From: an uncultured Bacteroidota bacterium
GTDB taxonomy: Bacteria > Bacteroidota > Bacteroidia > Flavobacteriales > Flavobacteriaceae
Assembly: GCA_902626365.1 (NCBI GenBank)
Contig: CACOFE010000003.1
Span: forward strand, 1 to 64,000
Length of the DNA stretch: 64,000 bases
Direction of reading: 5' to 3'
Both the position numbers and the translations under genes were made by a program. Positions within the stretch are counted from its first letter, which is position 1, and the number at the start of each line of letters is the position of its first letter. The notes under the pieces are model-generated. The model worked only from the letters and a program-made list of their open reading frames with translations, did not search any database and was not told where the DNA came from. Shown piece by piece: positions 19,013 through 28,050 of this stretch.

Positions 19013-20698
19013 ATGAAAAATATATTATTTCTAATTATAATTACATTAAGTCTAAAATCATATTCTCAAGATAGAATCACCGGTGAATTATTCTCAACTA
19101 GGTCAGAAGTCATTGCTGAGAATGGTATGGTGGCTACAAGTCATCCTTTAGCAACACAAGTAGGGATTGATATTTTAAAAAACGGTGGAAATGCAATTGA
19201 TGCAGCTATTGCTGCCAATGCTGCAATTGGTCTTATGGAGCCTACTGGAAATGGAATTGGTGGTGACTTATTTGCTATAATTTGGGTTGAAAAAGATAAA
19301 AAACTATATGGTTTAAATGCAAGTGGGAGATCTCCAAAAAACCTAACCTTAGACTATTTTAAGAATAAAAGTTTTTCTGAAATACCCGCATATGGTCCAT
19401 TGCCTGTAAGTGTTCCTGGGTGTGTAGATGGGTGGTTTGAAATGCATGACAAATTTGGAAGTATTGCTATGCATGAGGTACTAAGTCCGGCCATCGAATA
19501 CGCTGATAACGGATTCCCCGTTACAGAACTTGTTTCATATTACATGCAAAAAGCTAGCTTGAACTTTGATAAATATCCTAACTTTAAAGAAACCTACTAT
19601 ATTAACGGATCAACCCCAAAAAAAGGCCAAATTTTTCAAAATAAAGATTTAGCAAATACATTAAGAATAATTGCAAAAAAGGGGAGAAAAGGATTTTATG
19701 AAGGGGAAATTGCTAAAGTAATGTCAGACTTTATTATTGAGCAAGGCGGATTCCTTTCATATAATGACTTAAAAAATCATAAGTCTGAATGGATTGATCC
19801 AGTCTCCACAAATTACAGAGGTTTTGATGTTTGGGAACTACCACCAAACGGGCAAGGAATTGCCGCACTTCAAATTTTAAATTTATTGGAAGCATATGAT
19901 ATTAAATCTATGGGGTTTGGTTCAGCAGAATATATTCACCATTTTACTGAAGCCAAAAAAATTGCTTTTGCTGATAGGGCAAAGTATTATGCAGACATGG
20001 ATTTTAACAAAATCCCTGTTGATTATTTAATTTCAAAAGAGTACTCAGAATTAAGAAGAACTGAAATCAATTCAAATAAAGCTGCCTTAAAAGTGAGTGC
20101 AGGTGAAATCGAGAGTGGAGATACAATTTACCTAACAACAGCAGATAAGGATGGTAATATGGTCTCACTTATTCAAAGTAATTATCGTGGGATGGGGTCT
20201 GGAATGGTGCCTCCTGGTTTAGGCTTTATGTTACAAGATAGAGGAGAATTATTTTCATTAGAAGATGGGCATTTCAATGTCTATGAGCCAGAAAAAAGAC
20301 CATTTCACACAATAATTCCAGCATTCATAACAAAGGATAATAAACCCTATGTCAGCTTTGGATTAATGGGTGGGGCAATGCAACCACAAGGGCATGCTCA
20401 AATAGTAATTAATTTAATTGATTTTGGAATGAATCTACAGGAGGCTGGAGATGCACCAAGAATGAGACATTTATCAAATCAACAACCAACGGGTGGTAAT
20501 ATGCTCAATGGAGGTGAACTTTCACTTGAGTCTGGATTTGATTATAAGGAAATTCGTCAACTAATAGAATTAGGACACAAAGTAGTTTTCGATCTAGGTT
20601 CATTTGGTGGATATCAAGCAATAATGTATGATGATAAAATGGGTGTGTATTTTGGTGCTTCAGAATCAAGAAAAGATGGTAGCGCAATGGGATATTAA
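19013..20698 (+). CDS. ggt: Gamma-glutamyltransferase, exported
   Basis: I use the internal ATG at 19013, where a signal peptide (KNILFLIIITLSLKSYSQ) starts; the ORF-track start adds 22 residues without that pattern. This gives 561 aa. Family motifs: GMVATSHPLATQVG, AIGLMEPTGNGIGGD, PPNGQG, and the processing site near DTIYLTTADKDG, where the Thr would become the N-terminal nucleophile of the small subunit. The usual TTH sequence is TIY here. GGXMQPQGHAQ is conserved. It would split glutathione or gamma-glutamyl peptides outside the cytoplasm. Confidence 0.85.
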   Translation: MKNILFLIIITLSLKSYSQDRITGELFSTRSEVIAENGMVATSHPLATQVGIDILKNGGNAIDAAIAANAAIGLMEPTGNGIGGDLFAIIWVEKDKKLYGLNASGRSPKNLTLDYFKNKSFSEIPAYGPLPVSVPGCVDGWFEMHDKFGSIAMHEVLSPAIEYADNGFPVTELVSYYMQKASLNFDKYPNFKETYYINGSTPKKGQIFQNKDLANTLRIIAKKGRKGFYEGEIAKVMSDFIIEQGGFLSYNDLKNHKSEWIDPVSTNYRGFDVWELPPNGQGIAALQILNLLEAYDIKSMGFGSAEYIHHFTEAKKIAFADRAKYYADMDFNKIPVDYLISKEYSELRRTEINSNKAALKVSAGEIESGDTIYLTTADKDGNMVSLIQSNYRGMGSGMVPPGLGFMLQDRGELFSLEDGHFNVYEPEKRPFHTIIPAFITKDNKPYVSFGLMGGAMQPQGHAQIVINLIDFGMNLQEAGDAPRMRHLSNQQPTGGNMLNGGELSLESGFDYKEIRQLIELGHKVVFDLGSFGGYQAIMYDDKMGVYFGASESRKDGSAMGY

Positions 20699-20701
20699 AA
20701 T

Positions 20702-20775
20702 GGGGATGTAGCTCAGCTGGCTAGAGCGCTTGACTGGCAGTCAAGAGGTCGTGGGTTCGAGTCCCATCTTCTCCA
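20702..20775 (+). tRNA. tRNA-Ala (GGC)
   Basis: A cloverleaf can be folded. The anticodon stem CTTGA/TCAAG encloses loop CTGGCAG, giving anticodon GGC. The acceptor stem has the G3:U70 pair that identifies alanine tRNAs. T arm GTGGG-TTCGAGT-CCCAT. CCA is not encoded. One U-U mismatch is present at position 6 of the acceptor stem. The gene starts 3 bp after the ggt stop. Confidence 0.95.
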
Positions 20776-20811
20776 CTTCAATTAATAAGAAGAATGTAGT
20801 AAATTTGTATT

Positions 20812-21021
20812 ATGGAAGAAAAGAATGATCCTTTAGGGCTTGAGAATAAACTATACACAATCGAAGAGTTTGGTTCTATAATAAGAAATAAATTTGGAGG
20901 AGATAATTATATTTCTGACGTTATATTAGGTGAATTATTTCTTGCTAAATATCCCTTCTATTCTTGTAAAATTAAAAAATCTGAAAACTACATTCCCAAA
21001 AAAAACTGTGGGTGTTGTTAA
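20812..21021 (+). CDS. Small protein with Cys-rich C-terminus (69 aa)
   Basis: Unknown family. The frame has normal codon use and ends in KKNCGCC, with another Cys at about residue 51, so a metal-binding or redox role is possible. It lies 36 bp after the tRNA gene. A TAAATTTG box at 20800-20807 sits so close to the ATG that transcription would begin at or just after it; the gene may instead be read from upstream, or the box may be chance. Confidence 0.6.
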   Translation: MEEKNDPLGLENKLYTIEEFGSIIRNKFGGDNYISDVILGELFLAKYPFYSCKIKKSENYIPKKNCGCC

Positions 21022-21048
21022 GGTTTTTGAATATTACTGTCAGCTGAT

Positions 21049-21258
21049 TTATTTCTTCTTCTTGTTCCCTAAATAGCCAATTATAAAAAACAAAAATATT
21101 GTTAATACAGCATAACCAATAAGATCTGAGATTTCACCTTGATAATTCTGGGATTCTAATATATCATTAATAATAGCATTATCTCCATCATATTTATAAG
21201 TACAAGAAGATGCAAGTGAAATATAAAATAATGATATAAATTTTTTTGAAAATTTCAT
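21049..21258 (-). CDS. Small exported/membrane protein (69 aa)
   Basis: The ORF track starts at 21351, but the Met at 21258 is preferred. It begins a signal-like segment (MKFSKKFISLFYISLASSC) and its ATG overlaps the stop of the upstream gene (TAATG). A second hydrophobic helix (YAVLTIFLFFIIGYLG) precedes a KKKK tail. The acidic middle part (YDGDNAIINDILES) has no family I recognise. Last gene of a four-gene minus-strand run. Confidence 0.6.
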   Translation of the reverse strand: MKFSKKFISLFYISLASSCTYKYDGDNAIINDILESQNYQGEISDLIGYAVLTIFLFFIIGYLGNKKKK

Positions 21259-21659
21259 TAACTGGTAGATTTCCAATAAATAATAGTTAATGTATTTATG
21301 ATCAATGTAATGAATGTAAGTATTATTGTTAATAGATGTAATACTGTCCATAGTTGGTCATTTAAAGAATCTTTAGCTTCATTAATCATTGGAGTGATTA
21401 AATAGCAAACTAGCATAAGTACAAAACTTATGAAAGAAATGTATTTAAATAAATTTTGATTTGAGTTAATTATTAAAATTATGAAAGAGGCCAATGAAAT
21501 AATTGCGATGATAATAAAAAATTTAGGCCAAATATATCTTAAGAAAACACTTGAATCTTCAGCATTAATGAGTTTATTGATTGCTGGGGCAACAAGCGCT
21601 GATTGAAATAAAGTGATTCCAACAATCATTGCTGAAAACACTAACGGTAGATTTTTCAT
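21258..21659 (-). CDS. Four-helix membrane protein (DUF4149/DUF1772-like)
   Basis: 133 aa, four hydrophobic helices. The first helix has SALVAPAINKLI and the third is followed by TPMINEAKDSLNDQLWTVLHLL, a pattern like the small DUF1772/DUF4149 membrane families, although the match is weak. Its ATG overlaps the stop of a 41-aa frame upstream (ATGA) and its stop overlaps the next start (TAATG). It appears to be the core gene of a tightly coupled small-gene operon. Confidence 0.65.
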   Translation of the reverse strand: MKNLPLVFSAMIVGITLFQSALVAPAINKLINAEDSSVFLRYIWPKFFIIIAIISLASFIILIINSNQNLFKYISFISFVLMLVCYLITPMINEAKDSLNDQLWTVLHLLTIILTFITLIINTLTIIYWKSTS

Positions 21660-21781
21660 ATTTGTAATAAATTAATTCTAACGGTTTTGCATTTTTTACT
21701 ACTAAGCCTAATATCAAAATATAGGCCATAGACGATGAATAATGCGATATAGTAAGATAATTTTATATACAAGGTTCTCAT
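21656..21781 (-). CDS. Very small membrane protein (41 aa), too short for the ORF track
   Basis: An ATG at 21781 opens a 41-codon frame with one hydrophobic helix (YYIALFIVYGLYF) and a basic C-terminus. It starts 3 bp after the stop of the 49-aa basic protein, and its TGA overlaps the ATG of the next gene. The spacing is the main evidence. No family recognised. Confidence 0.4.
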   Translation of the reverse strand: MRTLYIKLSYYIALFIVYGLYFDIRLSSKKCKTVRINLLQI

Positions 21782-21784
21782 TTA

Positions 21785-21934
21785 TTACCCCCCTCGTCCT
21801 ACTTTTCTAACACCTCCAGATTTGGCTCTGTTGTTTTGATTCTGAGCTTTATTTTTTGCAGATTTTTTATTAGAATTTTTTCCTTTATTATTTGATTGCT
21901 TGTCAAATCTATTTCCAAAAAATTTACTAGGCAT
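21785..21934 (-). CDS. Small basic Gly/Arg/Asn/Lys-rich protein (49 aa), too short for the ORF track
   Basis: The frame runs from ATG at 21934 to TAA at 21785. It starts MPSKFFGNRFDK, has a Lys/Asn-rich middle and ends GGVRKVGRGG. This looks like the short basic proteins starting with 'KFFGN' and ending 'VRKVGRG' that I associate with flavobacterial genomes; their function is unknown and RNA binding is only a guess from charge. It leads the small-gene run. Confidence 0.55.
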   Translation of the reverse strand: MPSKFFGNRFDKQSNNKGKNSNKKSAKNKAQNQNNRAKSGGVRKVGRGG

Positions 21935-22007
21935 TGCTTTCTTTTAATTATATATTTTAAGTTATCAAATTTTTGATTAATTTCAGCAATTAACCAAAAA
22001 AAATAAC

Positions 22008-22463
22008 ATGAAGAAAATTCTTTTTACAATCGTTTTAGCAGCGCTTTTATTCAATTGTGAAACACCTGAAAAAAGTCAATACAATAAAAATGAAATAATC
22101 TTTGTAGTTGATATGAATTCAAATGAGGGTAAATCAGAAGATGATATTGCTGAGTTTTCTAAGTATTACACAGATGCTATTGACATGAATGAGCCCAACT
22201 CTCTTGGGTGGGGTTTTTACAATTCAGGCGATAAAGTAATTTTAATTGAAAGATACTTAGACGGAAATGCGATGATGCAGCATGGTAAAAATATTTCTGA
22301 GGGAGGACCACTAGAAACCCATTTTGCTAAATTCATGGAACATTTTACGATTAACAAAATAGATGTTTATGGCACTGCATCTGATGAATTAAAAGAATTT
22401 GTAAAACCTTTCGGGTTACCTTTCTATTTTCATCCTGATTTTGCAAAATTTAGCAGAAATTAA
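22008..22463 (+). CDS. Lipoprotein with ABM-like (dimeric alpha/beta barrel) fold
   Basis: 151 aa. Signal peptide with Cys17 (ALLFNCETP), probably a lipoprotein. The mature part has a ferredoxin-like beta-alpha-beta pattern (IIFVVDMNS, WGFYNSGDKVILIERYLDGNAMMQHGKN, FMEHFTINKIDVYG) that resembles antibiotic-biosynthesis monooxygenase-type proteins. Catalysis is not shown. The stop overlaps the start of the FGE gene (TAATG), so the two are likely translated together. Confidence 0.6.
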   Translation: MKKILFTIVLAALLFNCETPEKSQYNKNEIIFVVDMNSNEGKSEDDIAEFSKYYTDAIDMNEPNSLGWGFYNSGDKVILIERYLDGNAMMQHGKNISEGGPLETHFAKFMEHFTINKIDVYGTASDELKEFVKPFGLPFYFHPDFAKFSRN

Positions 22464-23515
22464 TGTATTACTTATCAAGATTTTTTTTCCTAATTTTTAC
22501 ATTAATTTTTTCTTGTGTTGATGCAACTAAAACCGTTGAGAGCTCATTCATTAATCCTGAAGGAATGATTTGGGTTGAGGGTAAATCTTACACAAAAGGT
22601 GCAAAGAATAATGACTCTTTTGCAATGATGAGGGAAAAACCATCCCACGAAGTTTACATTGATGGTTTTTTTATTGATGCAACTGAAGTTACAAATAATC
22701 AATTCGAAAAGTTTGTTAATGAAACGGGATATATTACAGTAGCTGAAAGGGAAATAGATTGGGAAGAAATGAAAAAAAATCTTCCAGTTGGAACACCAAA
22801 ACCTCACGACTCGATTTTACAGCCTGGTAGTTTAATATTTAATGATCAAATAAAAACCGTTGAGAATATGGAAAATTATTTTCAATGGTGGAGATGGCAA
22901 ACAGGTGCAAATTGGAAAGCGCCAAAAGGGCCAGGATCAAGCATTGAGAATAAGGGTAATTTTCCAGTTGTTCATATTGCATACGAAGATGCAATAGCCT
23001 ACTGTGATTGGGCTAACAGAAGATTACCCACTGAAGCTGAATGGGAATCAGCGGCTCAAGGAAATTATAAAAATGCCGTTTTTCCTTGGGGAGATGATGT
23101 AGATTTATTGAACTCAAATGCAAATACCTGGCAAGGTAATTTTCCTATTAAAAATGAATCAATTGATGGATATGAGATGGTTGCCCCAGTAAAATCTTTT
23201 CCTGCAAATAGCATTGGTATATTTGATATGGTTGGAAATGTTTGGGAGATTACAGACGATTTATTTAATGTCAATTACTATTCAGAAATAAGCACTGAAA
23301 CTGAACTAAAAAATCTCAAAGGCGCTAGTAGTTGCTACAACCCAAGCAACCCATACGAAATACAATATGTAATGAAAGGTGGATCGTTTTTATGTCATGA
23401 TTCTTATTGTGCAAGCTATAGAATTTCTGCAAGGATGGGAGTCAGTATAGATTCAGGCTCTGACCACACCGGATTTAGAACAGTTGCAACACCTGAAATG
23501 CTTCTAAATAAATAA
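22463..23515 (+). CDS. Formylglycine-generating enzyme (sulfatase-modifying factor), exported
   Basis: 350 aa. An N-terminal signal with FTLIFSC (Cys18) suggests export, probably as a lipoprotein. The SUMF1/FGE fold is shown by MIWVEGKSYTKGA, EVTNNQFEKFVNETGY, RLPTEAEWESAAQG, MVGNVWEITDD and GGSFLCHDSYC...SDHTGFR. Both active-site cysteines of true FGEs are present (~C311 and C316, spacing CHDSYC), unlike many FGE-like proteins that lack them. It would convert the Cys of sulfatase CxP/AxR motifs to formylglycine with O2 and copper. All four sulfatases in the window are Cys-type. It is the only maturase gene seen here. Confidence 0.85.
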   Translation: MYYLSRFFFLIFTLIFSCVDATKTVESSFINPEGMIWVEGKSYTKGAKNNDSFAMMREKPSHEVYIDGFFIDATEVTNNQFEKFVNETGYITVAEREIDWEEMKKNLPVGTPKPHDSILQPGSLIFNDQIKTVENMENYFQWWRWQTGANWKAPKGPGSSIENKGNFPVVHIAYEDAIAYCDWANRRLPTEAEWESAAQGNYKNAVFPWGDDVDLLNSNANTWQGNFPIKNESIDGYEMVAPVKSFPANSIGIFDMVGNVWEITDDLFNVNYYSEISTETELKNLKGASSCYNPSNPYEIQYVMKGGSFLCHDSYCASYRISARMGVSIDSGSDHTGFRTVATPEMLLNK

Positions 23516-23585
23516 CTCTTTTATTAAGCTTTAATACTCTATTTTTTTATATTTAGTATTGATAAAATAAACTAACTAATTTCAA

Positions 23586-25070
23586 ATGTATTATCTGGGT
23601 CTAGATGTTGGTAGTTCTTCTGTAAAGGCAGCTTTAGTTGAAGCAAATTCAGGCAAGAGTATTCTAAGTGTACATGAACCAAAAAATGAAATGAGTATAA
23701 GCTCATTAAAAAATGACTGGGCAGAGCAAGATCCAAATGTCTGGTGGAAGTACACGTGCACTGCTATAAAAAGAGTTTATAAAGAATCTAATATTGATCC
23801 TAAAAAAATTATTTCGATTGGGATTTCATATCAAATGCACGGACTAGTAATAGTTGATAAAAATGGGGAGTCACTTAGAGATTCTATTATTTGGTGTGAT
23901 AGTAGAGCGGTCAATATTGGAAATGATGCTTATGAAAAGTTGGGTGAGGATAAGTGTATGTCACATCTGCTAAATTCACCTGGAAACTTTACGGCATCAA
24001 AGTTAAAATGGGTAAAAGAAAATGAACCTGAGGTCTATGAAAAAATATATAAATATATGTTGCCTGGAGATTTTATCGCATATAAACTAACTGGTGAAAT
24101 TAACACAACAAGAAATGGTTTATCTGAAGGAATAATTTGGGATTATAAAAACAATGAAATCGCAAATTGGTTGCTAGACTTCTATGGTATTAATCCCAAT
24201 CTAACTCCTGATTTAGTTGACAACTTTACGAATCAAGGAGCTACCAATTCGAAATCATCTGAAGAAACTGGATTAAATATTGGAATTCCAATTACCTACA
24301 GAGCTGGCGATCAGCCAAACAATGCCCTTGCTTTAAATGTTTTTGATAATGGTGAAGTAGCAGCATCAGGCGGAACTTCAGGGGTTATTTATTCAATTAC
24401 AAACGATATTAACTCTAAGGAACCGTCTCGAATAAATCATTTTGCTCATGTTAATTATAATGATAACAACAAATCCATTGGAAAATTACTATGTATTAAT
24501 GGAGCAGGCATACAGTACAGATGGCTTAGAAATCATAGTGTTGGCAAATCATATGAAAAGATGAATGAAGCAGCATCAAGTATTCCAGTTGGGTCTGAAG
24601 GAATTTCGGTTATACCATTTGGTAATGGAGCTGAAAGAATGTTAAATAATAAAAATATAGGAACACATATATGTAACATTAATTTGAATCAACATAGCCA
24701 TGGTCATTTATACAGATCATCATTAGAGGGAATTGCTTTCTCTTTTATGTACGGAATGGAAATTTTAAAAAATGACAATGCGTTAATCAATGTGGTTAGG
24801 ACTGGTAATGATAATTTATTTAGATCTAAAATTTTTGCAAATACTGTTGCTACCTTAATAGGTCATGAAATTGAAATCTATAATACAACTGGTGCGTTTG
24901 GTGCTGCCAGAGCATCAGGAATTATGAATGATAATTTGGATTCATTTAGAAAAAAAATAACTAAAAACGATCACGTAATGACATTTTTACCACTTAAGAA
25001 TAGATCTGAATATGAAGATGCATATTCAAGATGGAAAGAAGATTTACAAGGAATATTAAAAAACAAATAA
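23586..25070 (+). CDS. xylB: Xylulokinase
   Basis: 494 aa, FGGY kinase. N-terminal [13 protein letters not shown] is the ATPase phosphate-binding loop. [12 protein letters not shown] and IIWCDSRA match the sugar-binding region of xylulokinases (QMHG), and [11 protein letters not shown] and AFGAARASG the second ATPase lobe. It phosphorylates D-xylulose to xylulose-5-phosphate. It is followed by xylA at 7 bp, and the 70 bp before it are the only sizeable gap in the block, so a promoter there is likely although I find no exact TAnnTTTG box. Confidence 0.93.
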   Translation: MYYLGLDVGSSSVKAALVEANSGKSILSVHEPKNEMSISSLKNDWAEQDPNVWWKYTCTAIKRVYKESNIDPKKIISIGISYQMHGLVIVDKNGESLRDSIIWCDSRAVNIGNDAYEKLGEDKCMSHLLNSPGNFTASKLKWVKENEPEVYEKIYKYMLPGDFIAYKLTGEINTTRNGLSEGIIWDYKNNEIANWLLDFYGINPNLTPDLVDNFTNQGATNSKSSEETGLNIGIPITYRAGDQPNNALALNVFDNGEVAASGGTSGVIYSITNDINSKEPSRINHFAHVNYNDNNKSIGKLLCINGAGIQYRWLRNHSVGKSYEKMNEAASSIPVGSEGISVIPFGNGAERMLNNKNIGTHICNINLNQHSHGHLYRSSLEGIAFSFMYGMEILKNDNALINVVRTGNDNLFRSKIFANTVATLIGHEIEIYNTTGAFGAARASGIMNDNLDSFRKKITKNDHVMTFLPLKNRSEYEDAYSRWKEDLQGILKNK

Positions 25071-25077
25071 TATAATT

Positions 25078-26391
25078 ATGAGTAAAGAATATTATAAGGG
25101 AATAGAAAAAATTCAATACGAGGGTGCTGACTCAGACAACCCTCTTGCTTTTAAATATTATGATCCTGGTAAGGTAGTTGCTGGAAAAACAATGAAAGAA
25201 CATTTCAAATTTGCAATTGCTTATTGGCATTCATTCTGTGGGGTTGGATCTGATCCTTTTGGACCAGGAACATTGAACTTTGAATGGGATAAAAATCCTG
25301 ACCCGATTAAGGCTGCAAAAGATAAAGCTGATGCTGCATTTGAATTTATAGGCAAAATGGGATTTGATTATTTCTGTTTCCACGATTTTGATTTAGTCAG
25401 GGAAGCTACAACGTTTTCAGAATCAGAAAAAAGACTTGAAACAATAGTTGACTACATAAAAAATAAAAAAGAGGAAAGTGGAATTAAGCTTCTTTGGGGA
25501 ACAGCAAACTGTTTTTCAAACCCAAGATATATGAATGGGGCAGCTACCAATCCAAATTTTAACGTAGTTGCTCATGCTGGTGCTCAGGTAAAATTAGCCT
25601 TAGATGCAACAATTGCTTTAGGTGGAGAAAATTATGTGTTCTGGGGTGGAAGAGAAGGCTACATGTCTTTGCTAAATACTGACATGGGAAGGGAACTTGA
25701 TCACATGGCAAGGTTTTTAACCATGGCTAAAGATTATGCTAGATCTCAAGGATTCAAAGGAACTTTTTTCATTGAACCAAAACCAATGGAGCCAATGAAG
25801 CATCAATATGATTTTGACTCTGCAACTGCAATTGGATTTCTTAAAGAATATGGACTTGATAAAGACTTTAAACTAAATATTGAAGTTAATCATGCAACCC
25901 TTGCGCAGCATACTATGCAACACGAGCTTGCTGTAGCTGCAAAAGCAGGGATGCTTGGAAGTATTGATGCCAATAGAGGTGACTACCAAAATGGCTGGGA
26001 TACTGACCAATTTCCAAATAATGTTTTTGAAACAACTGAAGCAATGTTAGTATTCCTTCAAGCTGGTGGACTTCAAGGCGGAGGAATAAACTTTGATGCT
26101 AAAATCAGAAGAAACTCTACAGATATTGAGGATATATTTTATGCACATATTGGAGGTGCAGATACTTTTGCGCGTGCACTAATTGCAGCTGATAAAATTA
26201 TGACATCATCATCCTATTCTGATCTAAGAAAAAGAAGATATGAAACTTTTGATAGCGGTAAAGGAAAGGACTTTGAAAATGGAAAATTGGAATTGAATGA
26301 TTTGTATAACATTGCTAAAGATGCAAACGAAATAAATCTCGAAAGTGGAAAGCAGGAGTTATTTGAAAATATTTTGAACCAGTATTTATAA
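25078..26391 (+). CDS. xylA: Xylose isomerase
   Basis: 437 aa, the usual length of the larger class II xylose isomerases. Active-site motifs are present: FCFHDFDL (catalytic His), [48 protein letters not shown] and SIDANRGD (metal ligands). It converts D-xylose to D-xylulose in the cytoplasm. It lies between xylB and a symporter with gaps of 7 and 6 bp. Confidence 0.96.
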   Translation: MSKEYYKGIEKIQYEGADSDNPLAFKYYDPGKVVAGKTMKEHFKFAIAYWHSFCGVGSDPFGPGTLNFEWDKNPDPIKAAKDKADAAFEFIGKMGFDYFCFHDFDLVREATTFSESEKRLETIVDYIKNKKEESGIKLLWGTANCFSNPRYMNGAATNPNFNVVAHAGAQVKLALDATIALGGENYVFWGGREGYMSLLNTDMGRELDHMARFLTMAKDYARSQGFKGTFFIEPKPMEPMKHQYDFDSATAIGFLKEYGLDKDFKLNIEVNHATLAQHTMQHELAVAAKAGMLGSIDANRGDYQNGWDTDQFPNNVFETTEAMLVFLQAGGLQGGGINFDAKIRRNSTDIEDIFYAHIGGADTFARALIAADKIMTSSSYSDLRKRRYETFDSGKGKDFENGKLELNDLYNIAKDANEINLESGKQELFENILNQYL

Positions 26392-26397
26392 TATATT

Positions 26398-28050
26398 TTG
26401 ACAACAGTATTAGAGGGTTTAGATTGGATTGTCTTAGGAATATATTTTCTTGCACTGATTCTTGTTGCAGTTTGGGTTGTTTTACAAAAAAATAAAAATA
26501 CAGAAGACTATTTTCTGGCCGGAAGAAATGTTGGGTGGTTTGTAATTGGTGCTTCAATTTTTGCTTCTAATATTGGGTCAGAGCATGTAGTCGGTCTTGC
26601 CGGAACCGGATTTGAATCTGGAACTCCTATGGCTCATTACGAACTTCATGCATGGATAGTCTTGTTATTGGGTTGGTTGTTTTTACCATTTTATATTAGG
26701 AGCGGAGCTTTTACAATGCCTGAGTTTTTAGAGAAACGATTTGATTCAAAATCAAGATGGTTTTTATCTCTTTTTTCTCTAATTGCATATGTATTAACAA
26801 AAGTTTCCGTTACGATATACGCAGGTGGAATAGTTGTTTCTGAATTGCTAGGAATACCCTTTTGGTACGGAGCTATTGGAGTAGTAGTTTTTACTGGAAT
26901 ATATACTGTGATTGGAGGAATGAAAGCTGTAATTTATACCGAAACTCTACAGGCTATTATTCTTATTCTAGGGTCAATAATAATTACTTATCTTGGGTTA
27001 CAAGAAGTCGGTGGATGGGTTGAATTAAGAAACACCGTTGTTGCTGCAAGCCCTGATCATTTTAACATGTGGAGACCAATGTCAGATCCTGATTTTCCAT
27101 GGACTGGATTATTATTTGGTGGGACAATCGTAGGTGTTTGGTATTGGTGTACAGATCAATATATTGTTCAAAGGACCCTTGCTGCCAACAATATTAAAAT
27201 TGGAAGACGTGGTGCTATTTTTGGAGCATATTTAAAACTATTGCCTATATTCATTTTCTTGATACCTGGAATTATTGCATTTGCATTATCAATTCAAAAT
27301 CCAGAAATGTTTTCTGTTGAAAAAGCGGATAGAGCCTTCCCGATGCTTGTTAAAACTTTACTTCCTGTTGGGCTCAAAGGCTTAGTTGCTGGAGGTCTTA
27401 TGGCAGCACTTATGAGCTCACTTGCATCAGTATTTAATTCATGCTCAACGATATTTACAATCGATATTTACAAAAAATTAAAACCTAATGAATCAGAGAA
27501 AAAATTATTAAGTATTGGTAAGCTGGCTACTACTGTAATAGTAATTCTTGGAATAATTTGGATTCCTATTATGGAAAAAATCGGTGGTGGTGTTATGTAT
27601 CAGTATCTTCAAAATGTTCAATCCTATATTGCCCCACCAGTAGCTGCTGTTTTCATTTTAGGTATTCTTTGGAAAAGGGTTAATTCAAAAGCAGCTATAA
27701 CAACTCTGATGGCTGGTTTAATTCTATTAATTATGAGGCTTAGTTCAGAAATTTATTTTCAGCCTGAAATATCATCAGATACAATAGTTGATAGTTATAT
27801 GTTTGTTTTTGCCACAATTAATTTCTCACATATGGCAATACTGATGTTTATTTTTTCAATTCTATTGTGTGTAAGTGTGACGCTTTCTACGACTGAACCC
27901 GAATATAGTAAAATTGTAGGTTTATCATTTGGAACATTAACAAAGGAGCAGAAGTTAGAAAATAAAAATAGCTATGAAAAAGTAGATTTGGTTTTATCAG
28001 TGATTCTAGTAATCATAGTTGTTGCAATTTTAAACTATTTTACTGGCTAA
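26398..28050 (+). CDS. Sodium/solute symporter (SSS), probable xylose importer
   Basis: 550 aa with about 14 membrane helices. The NTEDYFLAGRNVGWFVIGASIF and ASNIGSEHVVGLAGTG segments are those of SGLT-like SSS transporters. Start is TTG, 6 bp after xylA; no ATG lies near. Position in the operon with xylA and xylB suggests xylose as substrate; the family also carries glucose, galactose and others. It abuts the esterase gene tail to tail with no gap. Confidence 0.88.
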   Translation: MTTVLEGLDWIVLGIYFLALILVAVWVVLQKNKNTEDYFLAGRNVGWFVIGASIFASNIGSEHVVGLAGTGFESGTPMAHYELHAWIVLLLGWLFLPFYIRSGAFTMPEFLEKRFDSKSRWFLSLFSLIAYVLTKVSVTIYAGGIVVSELLGIPFWYGAIGVVVFTGIYTVIGGMKAVIYTETLQAIILILGSIIITYLGLQEVGGWVELRNTVVAASPDHFNMWRPMSDPDFPWTGLLFGGTIVGVWYWCTDQYIVQRTLAANNIKIGRRGAIFGAYLKLLPIFIFLIPGIIAFALSIQNPEMFSVEKADRAFPMLVKTLLPVGLKGLVAGGLMAALMSSLASVFNSCSTIFTIDIYKKLKPNESEKKLLSIGKLATTVIVILGIIWIPIMEKIGGGVMYQYLQNVQSYIAPPVAAVFILGILWKRVNSKAAITTLMAGLILLIMRLSSEIYFQPEISSDTIVDSYMFVFATINFSHMAILMFIFSILLCVSVTLSTTEPEYSKIVGLSFGTLTKEQKLENKNSYEKVDLVLSVILVIIVVAILNYFTG

